From assembly GCA_046155225.1 (NCBI GenBank), contig JBJXED010000048.1:1-53706 (forward strand): 53,706 nt of DNA. Reading direction: 5' to 3'. The DNA is from JAKFVA01 sp046155225. GTDB taxonomy: Bacteria; Pseudomonadota; Gammaproteobacteria; Burkholderiales; Burkholderiaceae_C. Under the pieces are notes generated by a model. That model did not search any database. It saw only the letters and a list, made by a program, of their open reading frames with translations, and was not told the DNA's origin. Of this stretch, positions 14,845 to 23,194 are shown one piece after another (positions within the stretch are counted from its first letter, which is position 1; the number at the start of each line of letters is the position of its first letter). The position numbers and the translations under genes are program-made.

Positions 14845-16802
14845 GCGGCTTCTAGCTGCGCCGGGTCCGGGTGGTACTGGGTCTGCGGAATGTTGATCAG
14901 GTACGCCGTGAGCTCGCCGAGTTTGGCGTCCAGGGCGACGAGTTCGGTCTCCATCACCTCGATCTCGCCAATGCGGTCGTCCAGGCCGCCTGCGGCTTGC
15001 TGGATGCGGTCAATCGCCTCCATGCGGCGGGCAAAGTTGCGCCGACGCTCGCGCAGCTGCGCGTCAAGTTGCGAGGCCGCCGACTTGTTCCACATCTCGA
15101 CCTCGCCCAGCGCCGACTCATAGACCGCGCGCAGCCGCGTGGCCAGCGCGCGCACCAGCCGGTCGGCAAACTCGGGCTGCGACAGCCGGAACGCATTGCC
15201 AAAACCCATGTACTGGTTGTGGCTGCGCTCGACTTGTTCCAGGTCATCGATGAAACGCTTGAGATCAGGCTCTTTTGGCGCTTGCAGCGAGAAGCCATAT
15301 TCGCCGTTGAGCTGGCGGAACATGGCCTCGAGCATGGCGTGAATTTCGGAGTTGATGCTCTGCGCCTTGTCCACCGCCATACGCAGGTTGCCAAAGGTCT
15401 CGCGGTAGGCTTTTCTGACGCCGAACTTGATGCCGGGCTCGCGCAGCGTCCTGGACAGGTTGGCCATCTCGGCCTTCAGTTTGCTGGTGCCCAGCAGTTC
15501 AAACACATTGCCGAGCAGCTTGAGGTGGACCGAGCGCACCGCGTGCAGCTTGGCACCGCTGTCGTCAAACTCCACCCGCTCGGCATCAATCCGCGCGCGC
15601 ATGTGTTTGATGACCGTCGCATTCTTGCCGCGCAGGCCTTTGAGCTCCTGCTTTTGCTCGGCCTGGTCACGGCGGCGGATGTTGATGACGCGAGCGGCTT
15701 CAATACGCAAGTCACCGACGCCGCCCGCCACGGCCGAACGCAAAATCTTCTGGCGCTGGCCCATCACGCCCTGCGCCAGCGCCTGCTCGAGCAGCGGCAA
15801 CTGGCTGGCTTGCAGCAGCGCGTCGTCACCGGTGACTTTGGCGACCAGGCCTTTTTGCGCTGACACGGCAATCACTTGCTCCACCGGCAAACCGAGTATC
15901 TCGGCCGAGCTGCTGCGCTGGCGCTTGATTTGCGCCTGCACCTGCTCGGGCGTGCTGAGCGCGTCCCACAGTGTGTCGATCTTGTTGAGCACCACCAGGC
16001 GCGAGTCGGTGCCGGCGGCCTCGGATATCAAATGCTCGCGCCAGATCGACAAATCCGACTTCGTCACGCCGGTGTCGGCGGCGAGGATGAAGACCAGCGC
16101 GTCGGCCTGCGGAATCAGGTTGACCGTCAACTCGGGCTCGGCACCGATGGCGTTCAGGCCCGGCGTGTCCAAAATTACCAGGCCCTGTTTGAGCAGCGGG
16201 TGGGCGATGTTGATCAGCGCATGGCGCCAGCGCGGCACTTCAATCTTGCCGTCGGCCGTCGGCAGGGGGTTGTCATCGGGGGCGTCGTCATGCCAGAACC
16301 CCAGGGAGCGCGCCTCGTCTTTGGTGACTTGCCGGACCTCGGCGACTTTCTCCAGCGCTTTGGCAAGTTGCTCGGGGTCGTTCACGTCCAGATCGATGCG
16401 GGCCCACTTCTCGGGCACCATGCGCCACTCCATCAGCGCCTGGGTTTGCAGCCGCGTCTCAATCGGCAGCAGGCGCAGGCAGGGCGGTACCTGCGGGTCA
16501 TAGCCCAGCTCGGTCGGGCACATGGTGGTGCGCCCGGCGCTGGCGGGCATGATGCGGCGGCCGTAGCCCGCAAAAAAGATGGCGTTGATGAGCTCGGACT
16601 TGCCGCGCGAGAACTCGGCCACAAAGGCCACCATGACTTTGTCCGAGCGCATCTGCTGCTCGAGCCGGCGCAGCCGCTCCTCAACCGCAGAATCCATCAG
16701 CTCGTGGTCTTTCATCCATTCGGACAAAAGCTTCAGCCGCAGGGCAAACTCGCGCCGCCAAGCGCCATGCTGGTCAAACTGGGTGTTGAATGAGGTGGCC
16801 AC
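14841..16802 (-). CDS. Dynamin-like GTPase
   Basis: This protein of about 653 residues has a dynamin-type GTPase domain. The P-loop reads AEFSRGKS at about residues 62-69, with alanine where the first glycine is usual. It is followed by a switch threonine in GRTTMCPTE, DTPGLNAIG (G3) and VLNKIDTLW (G4). A long helical C-terminal half follows, as in bacterial dynamin-like proteins that remodel membranes. I chose GTG 16802 (VATSFNTQFDQHGAWRREF). The frame is open to 16886, but the extra codons come from a degenerate repeat copy. The stop overlaps the mutY start, so the GTPase and mutY are expressed together. Function is unproven. Confidence 0.8.
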   Translation of the reverse strand: MATSFNTQFDQHGAWRREFALRLKLLSEWMKDHELMDSAVEERLRRLEQQMRSDKVMVAFVAEFSRGKSELINAIFFAGYGRRIMPASAGRTTMCPTELGYDPQVPPCLRLLPIETRLQTQALMEWRMVPEKWARIDLDVNDPEQLAKALEKVAEVRQVTKDEARSLGFWHDDAPDDNPLPTADGKIEVPRWRHALINIAHPLLKQGLVILDTPGLNAIGAEPELTVNLIPQADALVFILAADTGVTKSDLSIWREHLISEAAGTDSRLVVLNKIDTLWDALSTPEQVQAQIKRQRSSSAEILGLPVEQVIAVSAQKGLVAKVTGDDALLQASQLPLLEQALAQGVMGQRQKILRSAVAGGVGDLRIEAARVINIRRRDQAEQKQELKGLRGKNATVIKHMRARIDAERVEFDDSGAKLHAVRSVHLKLLGNVFELLGTSKLKAEMANLSRTLREPGIKFGVRKAYRETFGNLRMAVDKAQSINSEIHAMLEAMFRQLNGEYGFSLQAPKEPDLKRFIDDLEQVERSHNQYMGFGNAFRLSQPEFADRLVRALATRLRAVYESALGEVEMWNKSAASQLDAQLRERRRNFARRMEAIDRIQQAAGGLDDRIGEIEVMETELVALDAKLGELTAYLINIPQTQYHPDPAQLEAA

Positions 16803-16828
16803 GTGTGTCCCGGTGGTTTGGATGCCGA

Positions 16829-16875
16829 CTACTCTTTTGAATATAGCACTGGCACCAGCCCCTGTGCTGTAACCA
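16829..16875 (+). repeat. Degenerate dispersed repeat between GTPase gene and mutM
   Basis: The left half matches the family (TTTTGAATATAGCACTGGCA); the right half is poorly conserved. It lies in the short gap upstream of the GTPase start and just downstream of mutM. Confidence 0.4.
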
Positions 16876-16889
16876 AGTGATGGCATTCA

Positions 16890-17705
16890 CTATTTTTGGC
16901 ACACCCGGCAAAAATACGTGGCGCGCTGTCCCTGCACCAGCCGCACGATGGTGCCGCCGCACTTGCGGCACGGCAGCCCGGCCCGGCCATACACCTCGGC
17001 TTGCAACTGGAAATAGCCGCTTTGACCCTGCGCATTGGAAAAATCGCGCAAGGTGCTGCCGCCACTGCGCACCGCCGCTGCCAGCACGCTGCGAATCGCG
17101 CCGTGCAGCGCCAGCGCCCTGGGAAAGCTCAGGCGCCGCGCCGCAAGCGTCGGGCGGATACCCGCCGCAAACAAGGCCTCTGACGCATAAATATTGCCAA
17201 CCCCAACCACCACCTCGCCCGCCAGCAGCACTTGCTTGATCGCCGTACTGCGCAGGCGCAAGGCGGCGTGAAAACGCCGCGCATCAAAGTCTTCGCCCAG
17301 CGGTTCCACGCCCAATTTGTCCAGCAGCTTGCGTGCCTGCGGGCTGCCCAAGCTGTCTGCGTAGACTGCCGCGCCAAAGCGCCGGGGGTCTTGCAAACGC
17401 AGCGTGCCCTGGGTGGTGGCCAAGTCAAAGTGGTCGTGCTTGCCGGGCGGCCGCGCAGGCCCGGGCGTAAAAGCCAGTGACCCCGACATGCCCAGGTGCA
17501 ACAGCAGCAAGCCTGAATCCAGTTCCACCAACAAGTATTTGCCGCGCCGCGAAACCTGAACCACCTGGCGACCGACCAGCGCTTGCGGCGCACACCCAAG
17601 CGGCCAGCGCAGCGGCAAACCCAGGCGCACGCCGGTGACCACGGCACCGGCGATCAGCTGCGCAAAACTCTGCCGTGTCACTTCAACTTCGGGGAGTTCC
17701 GGCAT
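16890..17705 (-). CDS. mutM: Formamidopyrimidine-DNA glycosylase
   Basis: MutM excises 8-oxoguanine and other oxidised purines with an associated lyase activity. The 271-residue protein begins MPELPEVE, giving the catalytic proline after Met removal and the general-acid glutamate. The H2TH region (GVGNIYASEALF) and the C-terminal zinc finger C-x2-C-x16-C-x2-C (CRKCGG...CRVC) are intact. Start is ATG 17705; the open frame further upstream overlaps the divergent TPR gene. mutM is separated from the GTPase-mutY pair by about 90 bases on the same strand. Confidence 0.96.
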   Translation of the reverse strand: MPELPEVEVTRQSFAQLIAGAVVTGVRLGLPLRWPLGCAPQALVGRQVVQVSRRGKYLLVELDSGLLLLHLGMSGSLAFTPGPARPPGKHDHFDLATTQGTLRLQDPRRFGAAVYADSLGSPQARKLLDKLGVEPLGEDFDARRFHAALRLRSTAIKQVLLAGEVVVGVGNIYASEALFAAGIRPTLAARRLSFPRALALHGAIRSVLAAAVRSGGSTLRDFSNAQGQSGYFQLQAEVYGRAGLPCRKCGGTIVRLVQGQRATYFCRVCQK

Positions 17706-17745
17706 GGCTTTTATTGGCTTTGGTTTTCTTGGACTATTATGTTTC

Positions 17746-19650
17746 ATGACGCGAAAAAACCTCTTTGCCATCGCCACCAACATGCCCGCACACAACCCCG
17801 GCCATCAGGCCCAAGCACCTGGATTTTCCGCGCCATTGCCTACTCCTTCATGGCTGGGCCGCAGCAAGCTGCTCTGCCTCAGCGGCAGCCTGTGGCTGGC
17901 CCTGTGCTGGCCTGCCGCAACCTTAGCGCAGACCCTTCCTGCAAGCACGCCAAGCGCAGCAACGCCCGAGGAGCCAACTGAGCCAGTCAACAATTCGGCC
18001 TTGGGCAGCGAGTTGTTCTACCAATTGCTGCTGGGTGAGCTGCAAATTGGTTTGGGCGAGCCCGGCACCGGTTATTCGCTGCTGCTCGATGCGGCCCGCA
18101 AGAATAATGACGACAGCCTCTTCCAGCGGGCCACCGAAGTTGCACTGCAAGCGCGTTCGGGCGACGCCGCACTGGCGGCGGCCCGCGCCTGGAAAAGCGC
18201 CAAACCCACCTCGCGCGAGGCCAACCGCTACGTCCTGCAAATTCTGCTGGCGCTGAACCGCTTGTCAGAAACACTTGAGCCGGTGCGGTCCGAGCTGTCC
18301 CTGGCGGGGCCGCTGCAACGCAATGCCGCGATGGGCAGCCTGGCGCGGACTTTTTCCCGTGTGGCCGACAAAAAAGCAGCGACGGCGCTGATGGAACTGG
18401 CGCTGGCCGAGTACCTTGCGCCCAATGCCGCAGGCAAACGTGACGGCAACAACGGCCACACGGCGGCGGCCTGGGCCACAGTGGGCAAGATGCGGCAGGC
18501 CGCTGGCGACACCACAGGCGCACTGCAGGCGGCCCAGCGCGGCCACACGCTGGATGCCGCGGCCGATGAGCCGATCGCGCTGGCGCTTGATTTGATGGAC
18601 CCCAAGCTGCCAGCCGCCGAGGCGTTGGTCAGCCAGTATTTGCAAACCGCGTCGAGCGCTGAAATCCGCATGGGCTATGCGCGCGCGCTGCTCGACGTGC
18701 AGCGCTATGCCGAAGCCGCCGCGCAGATCCAGTTTGTCACCCGCGAAAAGCCCGACTTTGCCCAAGCGTGGCTGGTGCAAGGCAGCCTGCAGGCACAAGA
18801 CAACCAGCTCGGCGCGGCGCAAGCTTCGCTCAAGCGCTATTTGGACCTGGCCCAAGCCCTGCCGCCCAGTGAAGAGCGCAGCCGCGGCCTGGCCCAGGCT
18901 TATCTGGCGCTGGCGCAAGTGGCCGAGAAGACGGGCGACTTCACCGCTGCTGAAATCTGGCTCAACCAAATTGAAAATTCAGCCGACCTGACCAGCGCGC
19001 AAAGCCGCCGCGCTTCGATCCTGGCGCGCCAGGGCAAGATGGAACAAGCACGCGCCCTGCTGCGCACCCTGCCCGCACGCACGCCCGAGCAAGCCCGCAG
19101 CAAGCTGACCGCTGAAGTGCAGTTGCTGCGCGAGAACAAGCTCTACCGCGAAGCCTACGCGCTGGTCGATGCCGCACGCAAGGCCGACCCGCAAGACACC
19201 GACCTGACCTATGACCAAGCCATGCTGGCCGAAAAACTCGGCAACCTGGACGAAATGGAGCGGCTGCTGCGTGAGCTCATCAGCGCCAAACCCGACTACC
19301 ACAACGCCTACAACGCGCTGGGCTACTCGCTGGCCGATCGTAATTTGCGTTTGCCCGAGGCCAAGCAACTCATCCTCAAAGCGCTGGAATACGCGCCGGG
19401 CGACCCTTTTATCAGTGACAGCCTGGGCTGGGTCGAGTTCCGCGCGGGCAACAAGGCCGAAGCCCTGCGCATTCTGGAGATTGCCTACAAGGCCCGGCCT
19501 GACGCCGAAATTGCCGCGCACCTGGGCGAGGTGCTCTGGAGCCTGAACCAGCGCGAACGCGCCCTGGCCATTTGGCGCGAGGGCCGACTGCTCAACGCCG
19601 ACAACGAAACCCTGCAGGAAACCATCAAGCGCCTGCGCGCCAAGCTGTGA
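17746..19650 (+). CDS. Exported TPR-repeat protein
   Basis: This 634-residue protein has an N-terminal signal peptide (LCLSGSLWLALCWPAATLAQ) after an unusually long polar start. Many tetratricopeptide repeats follow, clearest in the second half (for example YRDHNAYNALGYSLADRNL-like and DPFISDSLGWVEFRAGN-like helices). Exported TPR proteins upstream of lolB are common in betaproteobacteria and probably serve envelope assembly. The start is uncertain: ATG 17746 follows a TATTAT box by only 5 bases, so ATG 17782 is an alternative. The stop overlaps the lolB GTG by 4 bases. Confidence 0.8.
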   Translation: MTRKNLFAIATNMPAHNPGHQAQAPGFSAPLPTPSWLGRSKLLCLSGSLWLALCWPAATLAQTLPASTPSAATPEEPTEPVNNSALGSELFYQLLLGELQIGLGEPGTGYSLLLDAARKNNDDSLFQRATEVALQARSGDAALAAARAWKSAKPTSREANRYVLQILLALNRLSETLEPVRSELSLAGPLQRNAAMGSLARTFSRVADKKAATALMELALAEYLAPNAAGKRDGNNGHTAAAWATVGKMRQAAGDTTGALQAAQRGHTLDAAADEPIALALDLMDPKLPAAEALVSQYLQTASSAEIRMGYARALLDVQRYAEAAAQIQFVTREKPDFAQAWLVQGSLQAQDNQLGAAQASLKRYLDLAQALPPSEERSRGLAQAYLALAQVAEKTGDFTAAEIWLNQIENSADLTSAQSRRASILARQGKMEQARALLRTLPARTPEQARSKLTAEVQLLRENKLYREAYALVDAARKADPQDTDLTYDQAMLAEKLGNLDEMERLLRELISAKPDYHNAYNALGYSLADRNLRLPEAKQLILKALEYAPGDPFISDSLGWVEFRAGNKAEALRILEIAYKARPDAEIAAHLGEVLWSLNQRERALAIWREGRLLNADNETLQETIKRLRAKL

Positions 19651-20183
19651 GCGCTGCAAACCCCTGGGCGCGGCGCGGCTGGCGCAGTGCGGGCGCCTTG
19701 ATTGCTATTTTTTTAATAGCTGGCTGTGCATATAAATCAGTGGCTAGCGGCCTAAATGATTCAAAAAACGGCTTGGAAGCCGCGTTTTGGTCGGGTCGGC
19801 TGGCTCTGCAAGTGGCCTCCGAGCCACCCGAGTCGCTGTCGGGCCGTTTCGAACTCTCCGGTAACGCGGGCGTTGGCCAACTGCACCTGTTCAGCCCGCT
19901 GGGCCAAACGCTTGCCGCGCTGCACTGGGCACCAGGCGATGTGCGCCTGCAAGCGGGTGGTCAAGAGCGCCGTTTTGACTCTACCGACGCCATGACCCGC
20001 CAGCTCACCGGCACCGCGCTGCCGCTGGCGGCGCTGTTTGGCTGGCTGGCGGGGCAACCCAGCGCCGCGCCAGGCTGGGACATTGACCTGTCGCGCCATG
20101 CCGACGGCCGCTTGCAGGCGCAGCGCAGTGCCACCGACGCGGCCCCGGCAGCGCAACTGCGCATCATCCTGGATACGCCTTGA
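19647..20183 (+). CDS. lolB: Outer-membrane lipoprotein LolB
   Basis: LolB receives lipoproteins from LolA and inserts them in the outer membrane. The 178-residue protein starts with GTG overlapping the upstream stop (GTGA at 19647-19650). A lipobox LIAGC follows at about residue 27, then the LolB pattern WSGRLALQV, SGRFELSG, LHLFSPLGQTLA and LFGWLAGQ. Nearly the whole signal peptide, lipobox and linker (nt 19693-19770) coincides with a copy of the dispersed palindromic repeat. It forms the start of the conserved lolB-ispE-tRNA-Gln-prs-rplY-pth cluster. Confidence 0.9.
   Translation: MSAANPWARRGWRSAGALIAIFLIAGCAYKSVASGLNDSKNGLEAAFWSGRLALQVASEPPESLSGRFELSGNAGVGQLHLFSPLGQTLAALHWAPGDVRLQAGGQERRFDSTDAMTRQLTGTALPLAALFGWLAGQPSAAPGWDIDLSRHADGRLQAQRSATDAAPAAQLRIILDTP
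19693..19770 (+). repeat. Dispersed repeat encoding the LolB signal peptide
   Basis: GCTATTTTTTTAATAGC at the left edge, then ATATAAATCAGTGGCTAGC and GGCCTAAATGATTC. It shares TGGCTAGCGGCCTA with the copy in the M16 peptidase gene (28256-28325, read on the minus strand). Confidence 0.65.
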
Positions 20184-20199
20184 GGCACATAGGGTCCGC

Positions 20200-21075
20200 A
20201 TGAAAGCCCTCTACGACGTGGCAGCGCCTGCCAAGCTCAACCTTTTTTTGCACATCACCGGTCGCCGCACCGACGGCTACCACCTGCTGCAGTCCGTCTT
20301 TATGTTGATCGACTGGTGCGACACGCTGCACTTTGAACTGCGGCCAGGCGGCCAGATCAGCCGTGAAGACCTGCCCGGTAGCTTGGGGCACAACGCTTTC
20401 ATGCCACCGCCCCTGCCGGCAGATGACCTGACCCTGCGCGCCGCCCGTGCCCTGCAAAGCATTGCCGCCTGCCCGCTGGGCGTGCACATCACCCTGACCA
20501 AACGCATACCGCAGCAGGCCGGCCTGGGCGGCGGCTCGTCTGATGCCGCTTCAACCCTGCTGGCGCTGAACCGGCTGTGGGGTCTGAACTTGCCGCTGGC
20601 GAAACTGCTGGAAGTTGGCCTGCAACTGGGTGCCGACGTGCCCTTTTTCCTCTCTGGCGGCCACGCATGGGTTGAGGGCATTGGCGAGCAATTGACCCCA
20701 CTGGCGCTGCCTGCAGCGCGCTTTCGCGTCGTCAAACCGGCCGCCGGTCTGGAGACTGCGCGCATCTTTGCGGCGGCGGAGCTAAAACGCAACACCCAAA
20801 CTGCTACAATTTCGGGCTTTGCTGCGATGCCGCAGAACTGTATGCTGAGTTTTGGCCGCAATGACCTGCAGCCGGTGGCCGAGCAACTGTGCCCCCCGGT
20901 CACGCAGGCTTTGCAGGCACTGGCAGCACAAGGCTTGCAGCCGCGGATGACAGGCTCTGGGAGCGCGGTGTTTGCGCCGATTGCGGCAGACGCCGACGTC
21001 AGCGAAGTCGCAGGGTGTTGGGTTCGCGACTGCAACAATTTGGAGGCGCATCCCCTGCGGGGGTGGGCCTTGTGA
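20200..21075 (+). CDS. ispE: 4-diphosphocytidyl-2-C-methyl-D-erythritol kinase
   Basis: IspE phosphorylates CDP-methylerythritol in the MEP pathway of isoprenoid synthesis. The 291-residue GHMP-family kinase has PAKLNLFLHITGRRTDGYH at the N-terminus, the ATP loop PQQAGLGGGSSDAAS and the C-terminal MTGSGSAVFA motif. The start ATG 20200 follows AGGG by 6 bases. The C-terminus after about residue 265 (WVRDCNNLEAHPLRGWAL) is less typical of the family. It is followed after 40 bases by tRNA-Gln. Confidence 0.95.
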   Translation: MKALYDVAAPAKLNLFLHITGRRTDGYHLLQSVFMLIDWCDTLHFELRPGGQISREDLPGSLGHNAFMPPPLPADDLTLRAARALQSIAACPLGVHITLTKRIPQQAGLGGGSSDAASTLLALNRLWGLNLPLAKLLEVGLQLGADVPFFLSGGHAWVEGIGEQLTPLALPAARFRVVKPAAGLETARIFAAAELKRNTQTATISGFAAMPQNCMLSFGRNDLQPVAEQLCPPVTQALQALAAQGLQPRMTGSGSAVFAPIAADADVSEVAGCWVRDCNNLEAHPLRGWAL

Positions 21076-21086
21076 AACTGATAATC

Positions 21087-21110
21087 GGTGGGTTGTGCAA
21101 ACAGCCCACC
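21087..21110 (+). other. GCAA-capped hairpin just upstream of tRNA-Gln
   Basis: GGTGGGTTGT (21087-21096), GCAA, then ACAGCCCACC (21101-21110) form a 10-bp stem with one G-U pair. It ends 5 bases before the tRNA. There is no T run, so it is not a standard terminator. It may mark a processing site in an ispE-tRNA-prs transcript. Confidence 0.6.
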
Positions 21111-21115
21111 CGTGT

Positions 21116-21192
21116 AGGGGAGTCGCCAAGTTGGTAAAGGCACTGGATTTTGATTCCAGCATGCGAGGGTTCGAGTCCTTCCTCCCCTGCCA
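21116..21192 (+). tRNA. tRNA-Gln (anticodon UUG)
   Basis: A 77-base cloverleaf with CCA. The acceptor AGGGGAG pairs with CTCCCCT, the anticodon loop TTTTGAT gives UUG, and the T loop is TTCGAGT. Its place between ispE and prs is conserved in betaproteobacteria. Confidence 0.96.
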
Positions 21193-21316
21193 AAATGTGG
21201 TTCCGTGCCCGCTGCGGCCTGTTGCGAACGGGCGGGTGAGCTTGCTTCGTAATCCCAAGGCCTGCGCTTAGCGAGCTTGTTTTTTGCCAGGTTGTTTTTT
21301 GACCGCTGGAACACAC

Positions 21317-22288
21317 ATGCAGGTTCATCACCCCGATTTCATGGTTTTTACCGGCAACGCCAACCCGGCGCTGGCGGCAGAAATCGCGCAGCACCTGGGC
21401 ATTTCGCTCGGGGCGGCCAACGTGGGGCGCTTCTCCGACGGCGAAGTCATGGTCGAGATCAACCAGAACGTGCGCGCCCGCGACGTGTTTGTGGTGCAGT
21501 CCACTTGCGCACCGACCAACGAGAACCTGATGGAGCTGCTCATCATGGTCGATGCACTCAAGCGCGCCTCGGCCGAGCGTATCAGCGCCGTCATCCCCTA
21601 CTTTGGCTATGCCCGGCAAGACCGCCGCCCGCGCTCGACCCGGGTGCCGATTTCGGCCAAGGTGGTGGCCAACATGCTGCAAGCCGTCGGCGTGGCCCGC
21701 GTGCTCACCATGGACTTGCATGCCGACCAGATTCAGGGCTTTTTTGATATCCCGGTGGACAATATTTACGCCTCGCCGGTGCTGCTGGGCGACTTGCGGA
21801 TGCAAAACTACGAGGATTTGATCGTGGTCTCGCCCGATGTCGGCGGTGTGGTTCGCGCCCGCGCCCTGGCCAAGCAACTCGACACCGACCTGGCCATCAT
21901 CGACAAGCGCCGCCCGCGCGCCAATGTCAGCGAAGTGATGCACGTGATCGGCGAAATTGAGAGCCGCAACTGCGTCATCATGGACGACATGATCGACACG
22001 GCAGGCACGCTGGTCAAAGCCGCCGAAGTGCTCAAAGAGCGCGGTGCCAAAAAAGTCTATGCGTATTGCACGCACCCCATCTTTTCCGGCCCGGCCTGCG
22101 GTCGCATCATGCAAAGCGCGCTCGACGAGATCGTCATTACCAACACGATTCCGCTGTCCGAGGCGGCCCGTGAGTGCAAAAAAATCCGCCAGGTGTCTGT
22201 GGCCCCGCTGATCGCCGAGACGATCCAGCGGATTGCCAAGGGCGAGTCGGTCATGAGTTTGTTTTCAGACCAGGAAGAATTGTTTTAA
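21317..22288 (+). CDS. prs: Ribose-phosphate pyrophosphokinase
   Basis: This enzyme makes PRPP from ribose 5-phosphate and ATP for nucleotide, histidine and tryptophan synthesis. The 323-residue class I enzyme has the FSDGEVMVEI loop, YFGYARQDRRPRSTRVPIS, the MDLHADQIQGFF metal-binding segment and the PRPP-binding IMDDMIDTAGTL loop. Start ATG 21317 (MQVHHPDFMVFTGNANPAL) fits the family; an earlier in-frame ATG at 21284 lacks family-like sequence. Confidence 0.97.
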   Translation: MQVHHPDFMVFTGNANPALAAEIAQHLGISLGAANVGRFSDGEVMVEINQNVRARDVFVVQSTCAPTNENLMELLIMVDALKRASAERISAVIPYFGYARQDRRPRSTRVPISAKVVANMLQAVGVARVLTMDLHADQIQGFFDIPVDNIYASPVLLGDLRMQNYEDLIVVSPDVGGVVRARALAKQLDTDLAIIDKRRPRANVSEVMHVIGEIESRNCVIMDDMIDTAGTLVKAAEVLKERGAKKVYAYCTHPIFSGPACGRIMQSALDEIVITNTIPLSEAARECKKIRQVSVAPLIAETIQRIAKGESVMSLFSDQEELF

Positions 22289-22403
22289 GTCTTTTCTGAG
22301 CTGGAAACCAAGCAACTTCAAGCCATCGCTAGAAGTTTTTAAGGCGCAAAAGCCACTGGTCGCGGTGGCTGAGCACTGTGTTTTTATCCTAACGGAGTTG
22401 ATT

Positions 22404-23114
22404 ATGAAATTTACCGCTTTTGAGCGCGCCAAGCAGGGCACGGGTGCGAGCCGCCGTCTCCGCATCACCGGCCGCACCCCCGGCATCGTCTATGGCGGTG
22501 CCAATCAGCCGCAACTGATTGAGCTGGACCACAACGCGCTGTGGCATGCCATCAAGAAAGAGGCCTTCCATGCGTCCATCCTGGAGATGGAATTGGCTGG
22601 TCAAACCAGCAAAGTGCTGCTGCGTGACCTGCAAATGCACCCGTTCAAGCAACTCGTGCTGCACATTGACTTCCAGCGGGTCGAGGCCAACACCAAGCTG
22701 CACATGAAAGTGCCGCTGCATTACAGCGGCGAAGAAAATTCGCCCGCCACGAAGCTGGAGAACTGCCTGGTCACGCACATCAGCTCCGAGATCGAAGTCT
22801 CCTGCCTGCCGGCCGATTTGCCAGAGTTCATTGCGGTGGACTTGAGCGGCATGAAAAAGGGCCACCCGCTGCATGTCAGCGATGTGGCCCTGCCCAAAGG
22901 CGTCAAAGCCGTGTTGCACGGCAAGGAAAATCCGGTGCTGGTCTCGGTCGTGCCGCTGGCCGAAGAAGTGCCTGACCCAGCCGCTGCCGCCGCTGCGCCT
23001 GCCGCACCCGCTGGCAAAGGCGGCAAGGCAGCCCCCGCGGCCAAAGCCGCGCCTGCGGGCAAAGCCGCTCCCGCGGCCAAAGCGCCGGCTGCGAAAGCCC
23101 CAGCCAAGAAATAA
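22404..23114 (+). CDS. rplY: Large ribosomal subunit protein bL25 (Ctc form)
   Basis: bL25 binds 5S rRNA. The 236-residue protein is the long TL5/Ctc form: an N-terminal L25 domain (MKFTAFERAKQGTGASRRLR) and a C-terminal beta domain (LVTHISSEIEVSCLPADLPEFI). It ends in an Ala/Lys/Pro-rich low-complexity tail of about 45 residues. GGAG lies 8 bases before the ATG. The 115-base gap from prs contains a small hairpin (AGCCAC..GTGGCT, about 22348-22370). Downstream a strong terminator separates it from pth. Confidence 0.95.
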   Translation: MKFTAFERAKQGTGASRRLRITGRTPGIVYGGANQPQLIELDHNALWHAIKKEAFHASILEMELAGQTSKVLLRDLQMHPFKQLVLHIDFQRVEANTKLHMKVPLHYSGEENSPATKLENCLVTHISSEIEVSCLPADLPEFIAVDLSGMKKGHPLHVSDVALPKGVKAVLHGKENPVLVSVVPLAEEVPDPAAAAAAPAAPAGKGGKAAPAAKAAPAGKAAPAAKAPAAKAPAKK

Positions 23115-23130
23115 TTGCCTGGGCCCGGTC

Positions 23131-23166
23131 AAGCCCGCCACGCAGGCTGTGTGGCGGGCTTTTTTC
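23131..23166 (+). terminator. Intrinsic terminator after rplY
   Basis: AAGCCCGCCAC and GTGGCGGGCTT form an 11-bp stem around a 9-base loop, followed by a T run. Confidence 0.85.
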
Positions 23167-23194
23167 TTGCCATTTGCAAGTAAGCTAAGCCGTC

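Noticed and set aside
20795..20825. Another copy of the dispersed repeat in ispE
   Set aside because: Only a few bases around GCTACAATTTC resemble the family; the shared blocks are missing.
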